Position numbers and translations under genes: made by a program
Part shown: piece after piece, positions 34,460 through 45,084 of the stretch
Layout of the letters: each line of letters opens with the position of its first letter
How positions within the stretch are numbered: the stretch's first letter is position 1
Assembly: GCA_947034895.1 (NCBI GenBank)
Contig: OX344765.1
Span: forward strand, 22,325,001-22,389,000
DNA length: 64,000 nucleotides
Direction of reading: 5' to 3'
Source of the DNA: Rhytidiadelphus loreus
Lineage: Eukaryota; Streptophyta; Bryopsida; Hypnales; Hylocomiaceae
The notes under the pieces: model-generated
The model's database searches: none
What the model was told of the DNA's origin: nothing
The model's input: the letters and a program-made list of their open reading frames with translations, nothing else

Positions 34460-36019
34460 CTAAGTGTCTTGGATAATAGTATACCAATGTTTGGAAGAAG
34501 GAATTCCTCTAGGAGATTTGGTACGTGCATTCAATTGATTGGTTGACCTAGTCATTAACCCTTTTTTATTGGTCAATGCAACTCCTAGAGTGTAATTTTC
34601 TAATTCATCTCCCTTTGTATCAATTTCTAAAGTACCATGTACATACTCTAGACTCCTAAGAAATAAACCAGAACCATTGTTTGTAGAAAATTTGTATAAC
34701 ATTTGAAACAACCCAAATTCTGCTCCTTCCGGATGTCCTTCAGTGAACCATGTGATAATTGATGACTCCAAATCATTAAGATCAATGTGGGGCTTGATAT
34801 AAGAATTTTTGCTAATGTACATTTGAATGACATTGGTTGGATTCTCTTTATCGCCAATGCACAAATAGCGAGCTAGACTACTTTGGTTTTCAAAATAATT
34901 ATTGATTTGCATTCCAAAATGTGGCATTAGACTTTTCCAAATGTTTGATGCGCACTGATCACCCAAATCCTTAAATGCCTTCTTTGTTGCCAATGATATC
35001 TTTGAATTGTAGTACGGGACAATATCTCCTTCTACACCCTCTCCTGCATTTGTTGAATAACCGTGGCTTCTGTTCTTGTAATTTCCACGCAATGCTGTCT
35101 TTTTATATTTGATTTGACCATATGGTGTTGTTGTTTCATAATACAAATTCACTAGTCTTGATGTCATTTCATATGAACTTGTTATAAATGCATTTGGAAT
35201 ATAGAGAGCTACAATGTAGGATAATTCCAATTGCAAGGTTGATGGAGGAATTTTTGATCCATCAAAAATAGCCAACGCTATTGAAGTAGTCTTCACTAGT
35301 TTATCTTGTTTGTATATATTTTGCCACTTCAACTTGTCGTTTTTAAAATTTTTGTGTTTCCAAAATGGTTCATTACCCGTTGAAGCACTAGTATTTGGAA
35401 TACTAGAATAAGTTATGTGAAGTTCTACATTTTTAGGTAAGTTCAATCTTTGCAATGTATTTCTATATAAAATACTTGATTTTGATATAACACATTGGAC
35501 TATTAAATCACTTTTTGATTTAGTGAATTCTCTACATCCCTGCAATAGTTCGTGAAATTCTAATATACTATCAATTTCAAAATCCCTACAATTCCACAAT
35601 CCCAATATCTCAACACAATTTTCAAAATATACTATATTCCTTACATTGGGACACTTCTTACATTTACTTCCTTCTTCAAAAAACTTAGGCAAGCAATTTG
35701 CACAAAGTCTATGGCAACATTGTAATTGATGCCCACGCGTAAATAAACTATTGTACTCTCTATAAAATGCATCTACAAAAACATCATGTTTTAGTGTAAA
35801 TTGGCAAGGAATGATGTACATTTTCTTATTTTTATATCGTGTAGCATGTATACTATATGTACATCCCTTGGCACCATCTCCATCATAATTCAATTCAATA
35901 AGGTTCTCCTCTTTCATTAAATTCCATGAAGTTAGTTTATTTTTTTCAAAATTTCGGTCTTTGTAATTTCGTCCTTCCTCTCTTTCTCTTTTTCTACCAA
36001 TAGATTGTGAAGATGCCAT
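34460..36019 (-). CDS. RING-like plus 2OG-Fe(II) oxygenase-like protein (TET/JBP-like)
   Basis: ATG at 36019 (MASSQSIGRKRERE) opens an intact 519-residue frame, the longest undamaged gene in the window. Around residues 105-140 there is a RING-like cysteine cluster, CCHRLCANC followed by CKKC. The C-terminal third has NSYIKPHIDLNDLES with an HxD pair near 411-413, then GLFLRSLEYVHGT with a distal His near 461, and Arg downstream, the usual order of iron and 2-oxoglutarate ligands. The overall pattern resembles the TET/JBP family, which oxidises methyl bases in DNA and is known to be carried by some transposons. Family membership is inferred by eye. The gene is strongly AT-rich, unlike modules A and B, and has no intron. 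A cluster of inverted repeats lies downstream, so it may belong to its own element. Confidence 0.5.
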   Translation of the reverse strand: MASSQSIGRKREREEGRNYKDRNFEKNKLTSWNLMKEENLIELNYDGDGAKGCTYSIHATRYKNKKMYIIPCQFTLKHDVFVDAFYREYNSLFTRGHQLQCCHRLCANCLPKFFEEGSKCKKCPNVRNIVYFENCVEILGLWNCRDFEIDSILEFHELLQGCREFTKSKSDLIVQCVISKSSILYRNTLQRLNLPKNVELHITYSSIPNTSASTGNEPFWKHKNFKNDKLKWQNIYKQDKLVKTTSIALAIFDGSKIPPSTLQLELSYIVALYIPNAFITSSYEMTSRLVNLYYETTTPYGQIKYKKTALRGNYKNRSHGYSTNAGEGVEGDIVPYYNSKISLATKKAFKDLGDQCASNIWKSLMPHFGMQINNYFENQSSLARYLCIGDKENPTNVIQMYISKNSYIKPHIDLNDLESSIITWFTEGHPEGAEFGLFQMLYKFSTNNGSGLFLRSLEYVHGTLEIDTKGDELENYTLGVALTNKKGLMTRSTNQLNARTKSPRGIPSSKHWYTIIQDT

Positions 36020-36039
36020 GACAATAGAATTGAACAAAA

Positions 36040-38500
36040 CAATTGAATAATTTGTAGTGAATATAATTAGAATGCAAATAAAATGATAATATAAGAAGTT
36101 ATTTGATATAATGCAAGTGAGATGATAATATTAAAATAAGTTACTTCATATGATGCAAGTGAAATGATAATATAAGAAGAAGGTACTTCATGACTATTTA
36201 TAGTCCAAATGATCCCTAATTTAAAAAAGTAAAATAACTCTTTTACTTTTATATTAAAGCTAAAGAACTTTAAATTCAAATGTTGAACAAGTCCAAATGA
36301 TGAAGATGTTAATAGATGACTACAAACTTTTACTTTGAGCAATTAAAATATAACTAGGACTTTAACTTAAATTAATTGTTGAAAGCAATAATAGATTCTA
36401 AAACTAAGACCACAAACTATTATATAAGACATGGTTTGTGTTTAAATTATAGTTTCCAAATTTAAAACCTTATGTGTCAAATGGTTTTTTTTAGGGCATT
36501 TTAAAATGACATCAACAAATGTCAAATCAATATAAATACATGTGAATTAATGCCTCTCTAAGATGTAGTTTTTCTTGTACTTAAATATTTAAATTAGTAG
36601 AACTTCTCATGAACTTCTGGTAATTATTTTAGTACATGATAGAGGTTCAACTATACTTCAATAAAGTGCTCAACCATGTACCTTTTGATGGTTGCCACTT
36701 TCTATTTTGAATTTGTTTAGAACTGGAGTGGATAGTCCAAACAATTTTTTTTAAGAAAGCAACTTCATTATCACTCTTGAAAAATGTGAGACGTACAAGT
36801 TTATTACAAAATAAAGGTAATATTCAGCTATTAATAGGTCTGCAATAGGTTTGAAAGATAATAAAAACACAATAATCACAATAATGTCAAAATATATTGT
36901 ATAATTGCAAAAATTGCTATAATGAATTGCGAGAGGGAAATCCAAACTACATTTGGACATACAATAGTGCAATTGATGCACTTTTATGAAATAAAGTTTC
37001 AAAATTACTAAATCCTTGTTTAATTTTTATTTAATTTCATCATTTCTATTAGTGAATTATATTTAGATAGCTTTATGTCGTAAGTAGAACACGTTTAAAT
37101 CTAAAAATAGTGCAATTCTAGCTTTCAACAATTAACTTCATGCATTCTATACTAAACTAAGTAGTGTTCATTGTAAAACAATTCAAATTACAAATTCCAA
37201 TCACATCTACATGAAAGCAAATATTAAAGTAAATGAATTGTCGATTTCTAACTTTTTTTAAAACTTTGTTGGTGCAATATAAGTTTCACATTAGGTTAAA
37301 AACAAGGGGAAAAAAAGGACTAGAATCAATTAAACATTCCAAGGCTAATTCTTTTATATATTAAAAGCATTCACCACAATCTAAGGCCTTTGATTATTTT
37401 GGACTAATAAATGTTGACTTGTAATTAAAATTTCATTGATTTCCTTCTTCTATAAAGTTGAGAATTTGTTAATCCTCTTTTTTACTTCATTTACTTTAAA
37501 AAGTTCAATTAATTAAACATTCAAATTACATTTTGGAAGTGAACCTTTAATTTAACACAAATTTCTTTATTTCAAATGCATTTAAATTTAACTAAGAACT
37601 TGTAGTTGTAATGAATTCATGATGTACTTTTTCTAAGTTGGAAACTTCCACACATTATCGTTGGGTTTCTTAGTTCCAATAATGTACTTTTTAACACATT
37701 TTCATTTTTTTCCCAAAAGCCTTAAACCTTTCACTTCTAATCTTCTATAAACTTTGTAAAGAGCAATTTGAAGCTTCAAAGTACATCACTTTCAAACTTC
37801 TTCTATTAAATATCTTTTCACATGAGCTCAAGGAAAATTTCACCATCATATTTATGATTATCATTTTTATTTCTTTCAAAAGTTACATATTTCTTTCAAG
37901 GACTTTTTTAATTCTAACTTTCTTTTTAAAGGAATTTCTTTATAAAGTACCATAGAAATGAATTAGAAGCTTTTCAAAATGGACCTCCAATTCATGATTT
38001 CTGTGCATTTCATTCACAAAGAAAAAAATTAGTGGTTCATATTTAATTTGGTCAAAAATCCAACATTTTCTAAGTATTTTCATATTCTACTGGAAAAAAA
38101 TTATCCTTCTTTCACATGCAAATGTTGAGACATTTGACATGTGATGCTTTAACCTTCACGACATGGCTCATGATTTGTATGCATGGAATAGGAATTGGAA
38201 AAAATTAGTCCATGTTTAAAATTTAATTTGGTCATTAAACAGAAAAATCATGTGAATTTCTAGATACTTTCAAGATGTATATATAAATTACAAAGCATAA
38301 GAAGAAACTAGTTTGAATAAAGAACTTTAAAAAAGAATGGTGTGTGTGTATTTACCTTTTTTTTTCTTCTTATATATATACGTACAAGTTCTATACGTCA
38401 TATTAATAAGGCAATGTCTTTAAATCTCAACAAAGAATTAATTTAGTTCTTACTCATCTTATTTTTTTTTAAATGATGAAATCAAATCATTCTCAAAACA
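36040..38500. other. AT-rich interval without a convincing gene
   Basis: About 2.5 kb of very AT-rich sequence upstream of the oxygenase gene. A short ATGATAATATAAGAAG-like word repeats near 36080-36180. No conserved frame is seen. Confidence 0.55.
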
Positions 38501-38529
38501 TTTTAAATTTGTTCATATTTTATAGTTTA

Positions 38530-39040
38530 GGTTTTACGGTGCCAAATTTAAGGGTTTAAGGTTTCCTATTTTGTGTTTAGAATTTAGGGCAAAAGATTCA
38601 AAATATAGGGTGTAGGGTTCAACATATAGGGTTTACAGTTGTTTGTTCCAAATTCAATGTTTATAGTTAATTTTTCAGCATGTAGGATTAGGGTACAGCA
38701 TGTAGAGTTAGGATTAGAATTAAAGGGTTGGAAGACTTTATTTTTTTGGATTTCTAAGTTTCAAAATGAACATGTGGTTGAAATGCAAACAATAATGTAT
38801 GTGGCATATAAGTCAACTGAATTCAATAATGGTACTAAGTTTAAATTAGTGGAGGAAGGCTTTCTCGGGCTACTTCTTAGTGGTGGGAGAACTTTTTTGC
38901 CGCAAACTCTGGGAAAGCATCCGTTTTATGAGACTTTTTTGGATGGAATCTCAAAAAGTATACGGGAAGTCCGCGCATGTGCCGTTGATTCCGTTGAAAT
39001 TTGAATCCGTGGACTTTTCGCGCTATGTGATTTCCCGCCC
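38530..39040 (+). promoter_or_regulatory. Presumed promoter of the left DUF7869-type gene: telo-like tract and E2F sites
   Basis: Degenerate AGGGTTTA words run from about 38545 to 38640. E2F-like sites follow at 39015-39023 (TTTTCGCGCT) and 39031-39040 (TTTCCCGCCC). The same order, telo-box cluster and then E2F-like site after about 300-400 bp, precedes the right-hand gene. Plants use both elements in cell-cycle and S-phase promoters. Confidence 0.45.
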
Positions 39041-39804
39041 CAACATGCACAAGAGATTCCCTTCTTGTCCACGGCAACTTAGTATTGCAAGCGTGTCCTC
39101 TTTGCTTGGTTAGAGCGTCGTACTTTTTTGTCATTCCATTGCTTCTCTATCTCTCCTACACTTTGTTTGCAGGTGTTGTCCTCCTTCAATGTTTCGTCCT
39201 TTCTCTGCAAGTATGTTACATTGAGAATGCTTGAGTAATCTCGAGATTTCTCTTCCTAGTAGCTTTCTGGTGAGTTCTAATGTGCGTGAAGTAGTTTGCT
39301 CAGACGGTTGTGTTATCTACTCTTGTTGTGTACCACTGTCCTTCATGAAGTATACGTTGTTTCTTGCAGTATTAGGAATTCAATGAAGTATATAGTCTCT
39401 GTTATTCTCTTGTGCATATCCGAGTGTTGTTAGTTGCGTTGTTCTAGTAAGGTAGGACTCTCCGATAAAGTCGCCGTATTTTTCGGGAACATGAACTTGT
39501 TATTGTCCAGAAGTGATAGAGTATTGAACCAAGAATCAGAGGGAATCTATTGTCATTAAAGAATTTGATATCATCCTCGACTCGAAGAAAACTGAGACAT
39601 CTTAAGTAATAACTATTCATTTTGCGGCAGTGGATTCTTGTACTTCCATGTCGTGTTACGGAATTAACTGAATATCGTGAGAATCCTTGTGCATTTTTAT
39701 CTTCGAGACGAAGATACTCTAGAAAGTTCAATGAGTATTTGTGATGTGCATGTCATCTTCTGACTAAGTATGATTAACATCATCATTCAATCTGAAAGGA
39801 TAGT

Positions 39805-40612
39805 GAATCTTCGAGTCGAAGATAATTTTATAACTCTTAAATAAGTAACCATATCTTGAAGATGAATATAATTTTGAGACTCTTGAAACGGGTAATCAGA
39901 TCTTCGAGTCGAAGATAATATTAAAAGACTTTAACAGATATAACCATATCTTCGAGTTGAAGATAATATTGAGACTCTTGAACCGGGAAACCATATCTTC
40001 GAGTCGAAGATAATACTGAGACTCTTGAACCGGGAAACCATATCTTCGAGTCGAAGATAATATTTAGACTCCTGATCCGGGTGACCATATCTTTCAGTCG
40101 AAGAGAATATTTAGACTCTTGAATCAGATAACCATATATTTCTACTGAACATAAAATATTGATTCTTGAATCAAGTATCCATATCTTCGAGCCGAAGATA
40201 AAACTTAGATTCATGAACCAAGTAACCATCTCTTGGAGCCGAGGATGAAATTTAGATTCATGACCAAATAACCATGTATGACTTAGACTCTTGAACCAAG
40301 TAATCATATCCTCGAGTCAAAGATATAATCGAGACTCGTGTAGAGGTAATTTTATCATCTAATAATATAATAATGAAGAGTCTTGAACATGTCACCATAT
40401 CTTCGAGCCGAAGATAAAATTTAGTCTCATACACACATAACCATATCTTTTGAGTCAAAGGTGAACTTCAGACTCGTTCACAGTTAACCATATCTTCGAG
40501 TCAAAGATAATATTTTGACTTCTGAACATGTCACCATACTTTCGGGTCGATGAAAAAATTTATACTCTTTAACCAAGTGACCATATCTTCGGGTCGATGA
40601 TAAAATTTAGAC
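39805..40612. repeat. 47-bp tandem array, each unit holding one palindrome
   Basis: Units of 47-48 bp carry ATATCTTCGAGTCGAAGATA followed by a TTGAGACTCTTGAACC-like spacer. Starts near 39946, 39993, 40040, 40087, 40134, 40181 and so on keep strict register, with looser copies on both sides. About 15 units in all. The array lies in the leader intron of the DUF7869-type gene. Confidence 0.85.
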
Positions 40613-40872
40613 TCGAGCTTCAGTTACACTATAGTAGTCCGTACACAATGTCCTGTTCAATTTTTTTGTTTGTTAGTCAATTAGAAACTAATTTTCTTGC
40701 TTACAAAGTGCTAAACAATTGTTTAATCTTCGAATCAATGGTATATCTTGTCCATTTCAATTGTCTTCCATTTGAATACATATTTATTTGACTGAGACTC
40801 GCATTTAATAATAATCATTTTATTTTTATTTATTGCTCATATCTGACATCTTTTACTTGTATGATTTGTAGG

Positions 40873-42158
40873 ATGGATATCCATGGTCCAAACGACTTTG
40901 CTATTCCTATACCAGTTCTTCCTGTAATGTTACAAACTGTGATGGTATTCCTCGAGACTCTTGGAATACAAAGTGTGTTATCTTGAGGAATGAAATTGGA
41001 GATGACGTTGCCAAAGGAATTTGTAGGAGTGTTGATGCAGATCTTATCATTGATATGGATGGGCAACCACTTGGTGATGACCGAGTTGCCATTCAAATTG
41101 CAGAGTCTTTATGTGAGGCAGAAATTCCATCGACTTGGATGTGGTCAATGCACTCTTGGCATATTAAGCTAGTGTTTTTGAATGGTGTGAATCTATACGA
41201 TCATGACCAAACCCATATTTACAACACTGCTTTGGCTGCCTCTAGCCGTCGTAATCGAGTAGGAGTTCGTTCATACATAACTTCTCGTGAGAAAAGGGAT
41301 CCTAACCTTCCTCCCCAAAAGGAATCCCTTCTCACAGCACAATCGATCATTGATGTGTCCACCAAACCATGTTGCCATAAGAATTGCTTGCAACATTTTC
41401 CGCGTGGTGAAATTGAAGCCATACGTTCTCAATTGCATGTAAATGGTGGAGTGTATGTCCGCAAGCTTTGCCTTCTTGAAGCACACAGGCAAACACACAA
41501 AGACCCTGACGGGAAGGAATGGATAACTTTGAAGAACAATGATGTGTGTCTCACCGCGTGGTGGACCATCTACGGGATTTTGAAAGCTACCTTTTATAGG
41601 TTCAAGCGCATGGCCAAAGATGGAAAGCAAGTAGAGCAGCATGGGAATTCAGGGTCCAAAAAACCACGTACGCATACTTTGCAAGCTACCGCCACGCTTC
41701 GGACATTGCTTTCGAGTGCAGCTGACAAAATGCCACACAAATCAAGAACGTTGGAATCAGGGGAGAAAGTTCTCGCAATGGTCTTGCCATCAGCGTTCCG
41801 CTGGAGTGATCAATTACCAAAAATCAATGAGGCCAATGCTGCGTTTAATTTGCCACCTCTTTCTTCTAGTGGCTTGAGCAATATTCGGCGAGCTTCTTTT
41901 CCTGAATTTGCTCCAAAGTCTCGTGGAGATACTTTTTCAAGGTGTGGATTATGCGATACGTACAGGCAATTGAAAAGTGCCTGCACTCCACTTTCTAATG
42001 CACAAGACAAGTGGTCCAAGATTTTGAATACCCACCTTGGAGGACAAAAGGCCCATAGAGAATTGTATTATGCAAATAAGGCCTTATTCGTTAATTTGAG
42101 ACAAAATTGTGACTTTGAGACTTTGAAAAAAGAATGTGAATCATTGTCGAAATTATAG
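40873..42158 (+). pseudogene. DUF7869-type transposase-like protein, 5' half, frameshifted and truncated
   Basis: ATG 40873 follows a TTTGTAG acceptor. The first 17 codons match the gene at 61945 (MDIHGPNDFA). A one-base loss near 40926 then shifts the frame, and homology resumes as CDGIPRDSWNTKCVILRNE. It continues through KPCCHKNCLQHFPRG, VCLTAWWTIYG, RRASFPEFAPKSRGDTF and CGLCDTY to HRELYYANK, where it stops abruptly at 42072. The remaining 29 codons to 42158 are read from the boundary sequence of module B. The C-terminal RNase H-like part is missing. The family name is from memory. Zinc-binding CC-NC and CGLC motifs are visible. The upstream leader intron holds the 47-bp palindrome array. 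Confidence 0.65.
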
Positions 42159-42592
42159 TTGTTGAGCTCTACGATACATACTACCAAAATCAAAGGTATG
42201 ATTGAAAGATTATAACATGTCGCCCATTAAGACTTTGAGGAAGCGACTCCAAATGCATTCATGCATAAGAAGACGTGGAAATGCGAGTGAATTTAAGTAC
42301 ATTCACATTGCTTTATTGGTGTAGTCCAAATGCACACTCTGTATGTAAGAGTTGCTTTCAATGTCCTCTAAACGAAATGAAGCATGAATCTAGAAGATTT
42401 CAAAGAACATATGCAAAGGCAGTCTAAAAATGATGCATACAACTAGTGTAGCTCTTCTTTGTAAGAAGTCCTATTAATAGTAAGTCTCCAAGATGAAAGT
42501 AAGATGTTCTAAAAAACATCCATCTCTTTCCTAGACGATTTTCTCCGCATATGATGCTATTAATAGTAAAACAGTCGTAGAAGGTGAGGTGA
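42073..42592. other. Left boundary and non-coding flank of module B
   Basis: It starts AGGCCTTATTCGTTAATTTG, matching module A at 22957. The remaining ~450 bp to the gene G stop is comparable in length to A (about 415 bp) and shares short blocks such as CTATTAATAG. No gene is seen. Confidence 0.5.
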
Positions 42593-43507
42593 TCAGAAAT
42601 TCACATCACCTCCGCAGGGTTGGCTATCCACTGTACAATTGCTATTAGCTCCATCCATTGCTTTGATCTTTGCTAGCCCTCTCATAATATCCTCACGTCG
42701 AGAACGAGAGAACGGCGTGATTGGAACGTCCACTATATCATGTAAGGGGTGCCGTTGAATTCCATTCACATGGCGCTTTGACTTTTGGATGCTTTGGGGG
42801 ACCTCGGAAGCCGAAAGAGACCTTGACCCTCGAACAGGCGGCCTTGGTAGCAACGCATTCCCATTTTCTATGACGGAATGTCCTATACGAGAATGCCGTT
42901 GTTCCCTACAAAGTTGCTGACGGAATACTATGCCACCTGACAAACACCGCCTAGGGCGGATGGAGTGTGAGATACGAAGTCGTGTATCCTGAAGTTCAGA
43001 TACAGCAGCATGAGCATCCGTCTTCAGTAAGTCCCTATGTAAGTCAATTTTCAACAGAGGCGTGGACCTCAATGCCAACAGCGTATTCACATCGGCACTA
43101 GGAGGAGAGGATAGAAAGCCCTCCTCGCCTCGAGGAGAACCGGGTGCCTCCACAACGGAAAGGTTTAACTTTTGGCTCGTCGAACCATCTATCTGTTGAT
43201 CAAGTGGCGAAGAGCATCCTCGACTCGAAGAAATCCGTTTGAGTGGCGACGGAGAACACACGGGAGTCCTGCCTGGTCCGCGACTTGGAGGGCTATTCAC
43301 GACCCCGTCCTCAATGTTTCCTTTGGAGTAGTCAATGGCGGCAGATGCCGCATCTGTTGCAGAGCGCAGCATATACGGCTTGGAAAGCGGAGCAGTCCCA
43401 CAGCTTCCACCCACAGAAACGGACCCCCTGGAGATGGACTTTTCGGAGCCTGAAAGCAGACTTCTCGTCATTCTTTGTCTTTTGGGCGGATTAGTGAAGT
43501 CTCCAAC
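42593..43507 (-). CDS. Module B gene G: Ser-Pro-rich protein, main exon
   Basis: The exon begins after a TTGAAGCAG acceptor at 43507 and encodes 304 residues without stops. PPKRQRMTRSLLSGS, AIDYSKGNIEDGVVNSPPS, TPVCSPSPLKR and the C-terminal helix EDIMRGLAKIKAMDG align with module A. The middle is Arg/Ser-rich and probably disordered. Palindrome words inside the exon lie near 43128 (CTCGCCTCGAGGAG) and 43219 (CCTCGACTCGAAG), at places where A also has them, so the motif is partly maintained in coding DNA. The function is unknown. Confidence 0.6.
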   Translation of the reverse strand, partial: VGDFTNPPKRQRMTRSLLSGSEKSISRGSVSVGGSCGTAPLSKPYMLRSATDAASAAIDYSKGNIEDGVVNSPPSRGPGRTPVCSPSPLKRISSSRGCSSPLDQQIDGSTSQKLNLSVVEAPGSPRGEEGFLSSPPSADVNTLLALRSTPLLKIDLHRDLLKTDAHAAVSELQDTRLRISHSIRPRRCLSGGIVFRQQLCREQRHSRIGHSVIENGNALLPRPPVRGSRSLSASEVPQSIQKSKRHVNGIQRHPLHDIVDVPITPFSRSRREDIMRGLAKIKAMDGANSNCTVDSQPCGGDVNF

Positions 43508-43747
43508 CTGCTTCAACTACAGATTCCACAAGCCTATATTTAATACCATATCACGAGAAACGAACAACTTCAAATCAGTGAAAACGGAGACGAATTGGTA
43601 GCCATTGATAGATATTTCCGGATAAGAAGACAGGAGAATCAAGTGTATCAAATAAAAATTCAATATATTATTTACAAAAACGTCAAGATACAAAAGAAGG
43701 TCAACAAAGAGTATGAATCCTCGGAGACAGCAAACCAACAAACAAAT

Positions 43748-44823
43748 TTACACAAGAGCATACTTCCTACGTCGCCCTTTCTCTACGACCATCCCTATCC
43801 CCGGCAGCTCAAATCGGGAACCCATCATCTTCGAAGACTCTCTCATTCCGCCAATGATCTGCTCTAGGCGGTCGTCACCCGCCGATAGAGGGTTCCTTCC
43901 AATCCTATTCTCTTCAACGTATCGCCGCAACTGGCCAGGACCGCAATTCGCATCTAGACGACGGAGCCACGGCAGGAGCTGTCCCAAGAGCACGTCGTCC
44001 TGTCGCTTCTCATGGCTCTACGTTTCTAAGAAAATGGCATTACCATACTCATTACAAACGCTCTTATCCGGAGAGTCGTCAATGAGAATGATGTTGTCCG
44101 CCGTAAATGAAGTGGTCTCGACAGTACTGTTAAACAATGTCTCGGACAGAACTTTCATGCACAGCATTTTGGCCCACTGATGAAAGAACTGTCCGGGTGA
44201 GACCTCTATCTTCGTGCACTTTACCTATCCTAGGACAACGTAGGGCTGTCTGCACCCATTAAATAGGTGTCTGGCGATTGGATCGGCATTACGTTTCAAC
44301 ATCGTGGTCCAAACCACGACGTTGTCCGTGATCGCCGAGACCTGTCGGAGGAATTCACCTAGGTCTTGCCGAGCGAAGACCACCTTGGGTCCAATCACGG
44401 TGGGATTCCGATGACACAGAACTTTCTCTTCGACTTTGTAGGGCCTAAATTTATCAGCATAAGACTTCATGGCGGTCTGACACAGGACCCTGTTCAAGTC
44501 GAAGACTATGTTCAACCACTTCCTCCGCGCTGGAGGCACTAACAAGGGCACATTCCTCGGCACAATCTCTCTCCCGCACTTTGTTTCTACCTGATCATAG
44601 CACGACAACAAAGAAATGGGGTTACCTGTAATAATGCAGTAGAGGGAGAGCCAGAATTCGGTTGTTTGCATTGAGTTTCGTTTAGCAACTGCGGTCGTTC
44701 GTTAGATAAAGCTTTCAATGGCACTGAATGTTGCACGCTATAGATTCTTTCGAGTTGAGAAACCAAACATCGAAAGCAAAATTTCATCAGATTGACGAAC
44801 ACTAGATGATTTGAAATTCGCAT
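43748..44823 (-). pseudogene. Module B gene F: FCP1/HAD-like phosphatase with two stops
   Basis: Exon 1 is about 44823-44626 and exon 2 is 44590-43748 (281 codons, no frameshift). Motifs VFDLNRVLC (G of DLNG is Arg), VVWTTM and LIDDSPDK are present. TAG at 44225-44227 replaces CAG of module A, and TAG at 44018-44020 replaces TGG of module A. The exon 1-2 junction gives LLQ-VETK where module A has a stop in place of Gln. The true start is unsure because exon 1 overlaps the AATAAA region of gene E. Domain and order are as in module A, and this copy should be inactive. Confidence 0.7.
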
Positions 44824-44825
44824 AT

Positions 44826-44831
44826 TTTATT
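44826..44831 (-). terminator. AATAAA signal of module B gene E
   Basis: GTAAATAAAATATG about 255 bp past the stop at 45085, at the position conserved with module A. Confidence 0.55.
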
Positions 44832-45084
44832 TACATACGTTATATAATACAGACGGAAAACGTTTTCTATATCGGCCGATAAAACTGTACACTCAAAACT
44901 ATGCTGCACTATACTACACCACGAGGCAGAACAGACGGGGTCTCCGTCCGCGCCTAGGAATCACGAAGTGGCCACACCATCCTGTCAGGCAGCATGAGTA
45001 GAAATGAGATTCAACACTACTCAGAGAATTGCAGGCAACACAAACACCAGACAATCGTGACCGATTCACATTATTATCTTGGAC

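Noticed and set aside
39805..40612. A CRISPR array
   Set aside because: Repeats and spacers together form a regular 47-bp tandem unit, the spacers are related to each other, and the sequence is eukaryotic.
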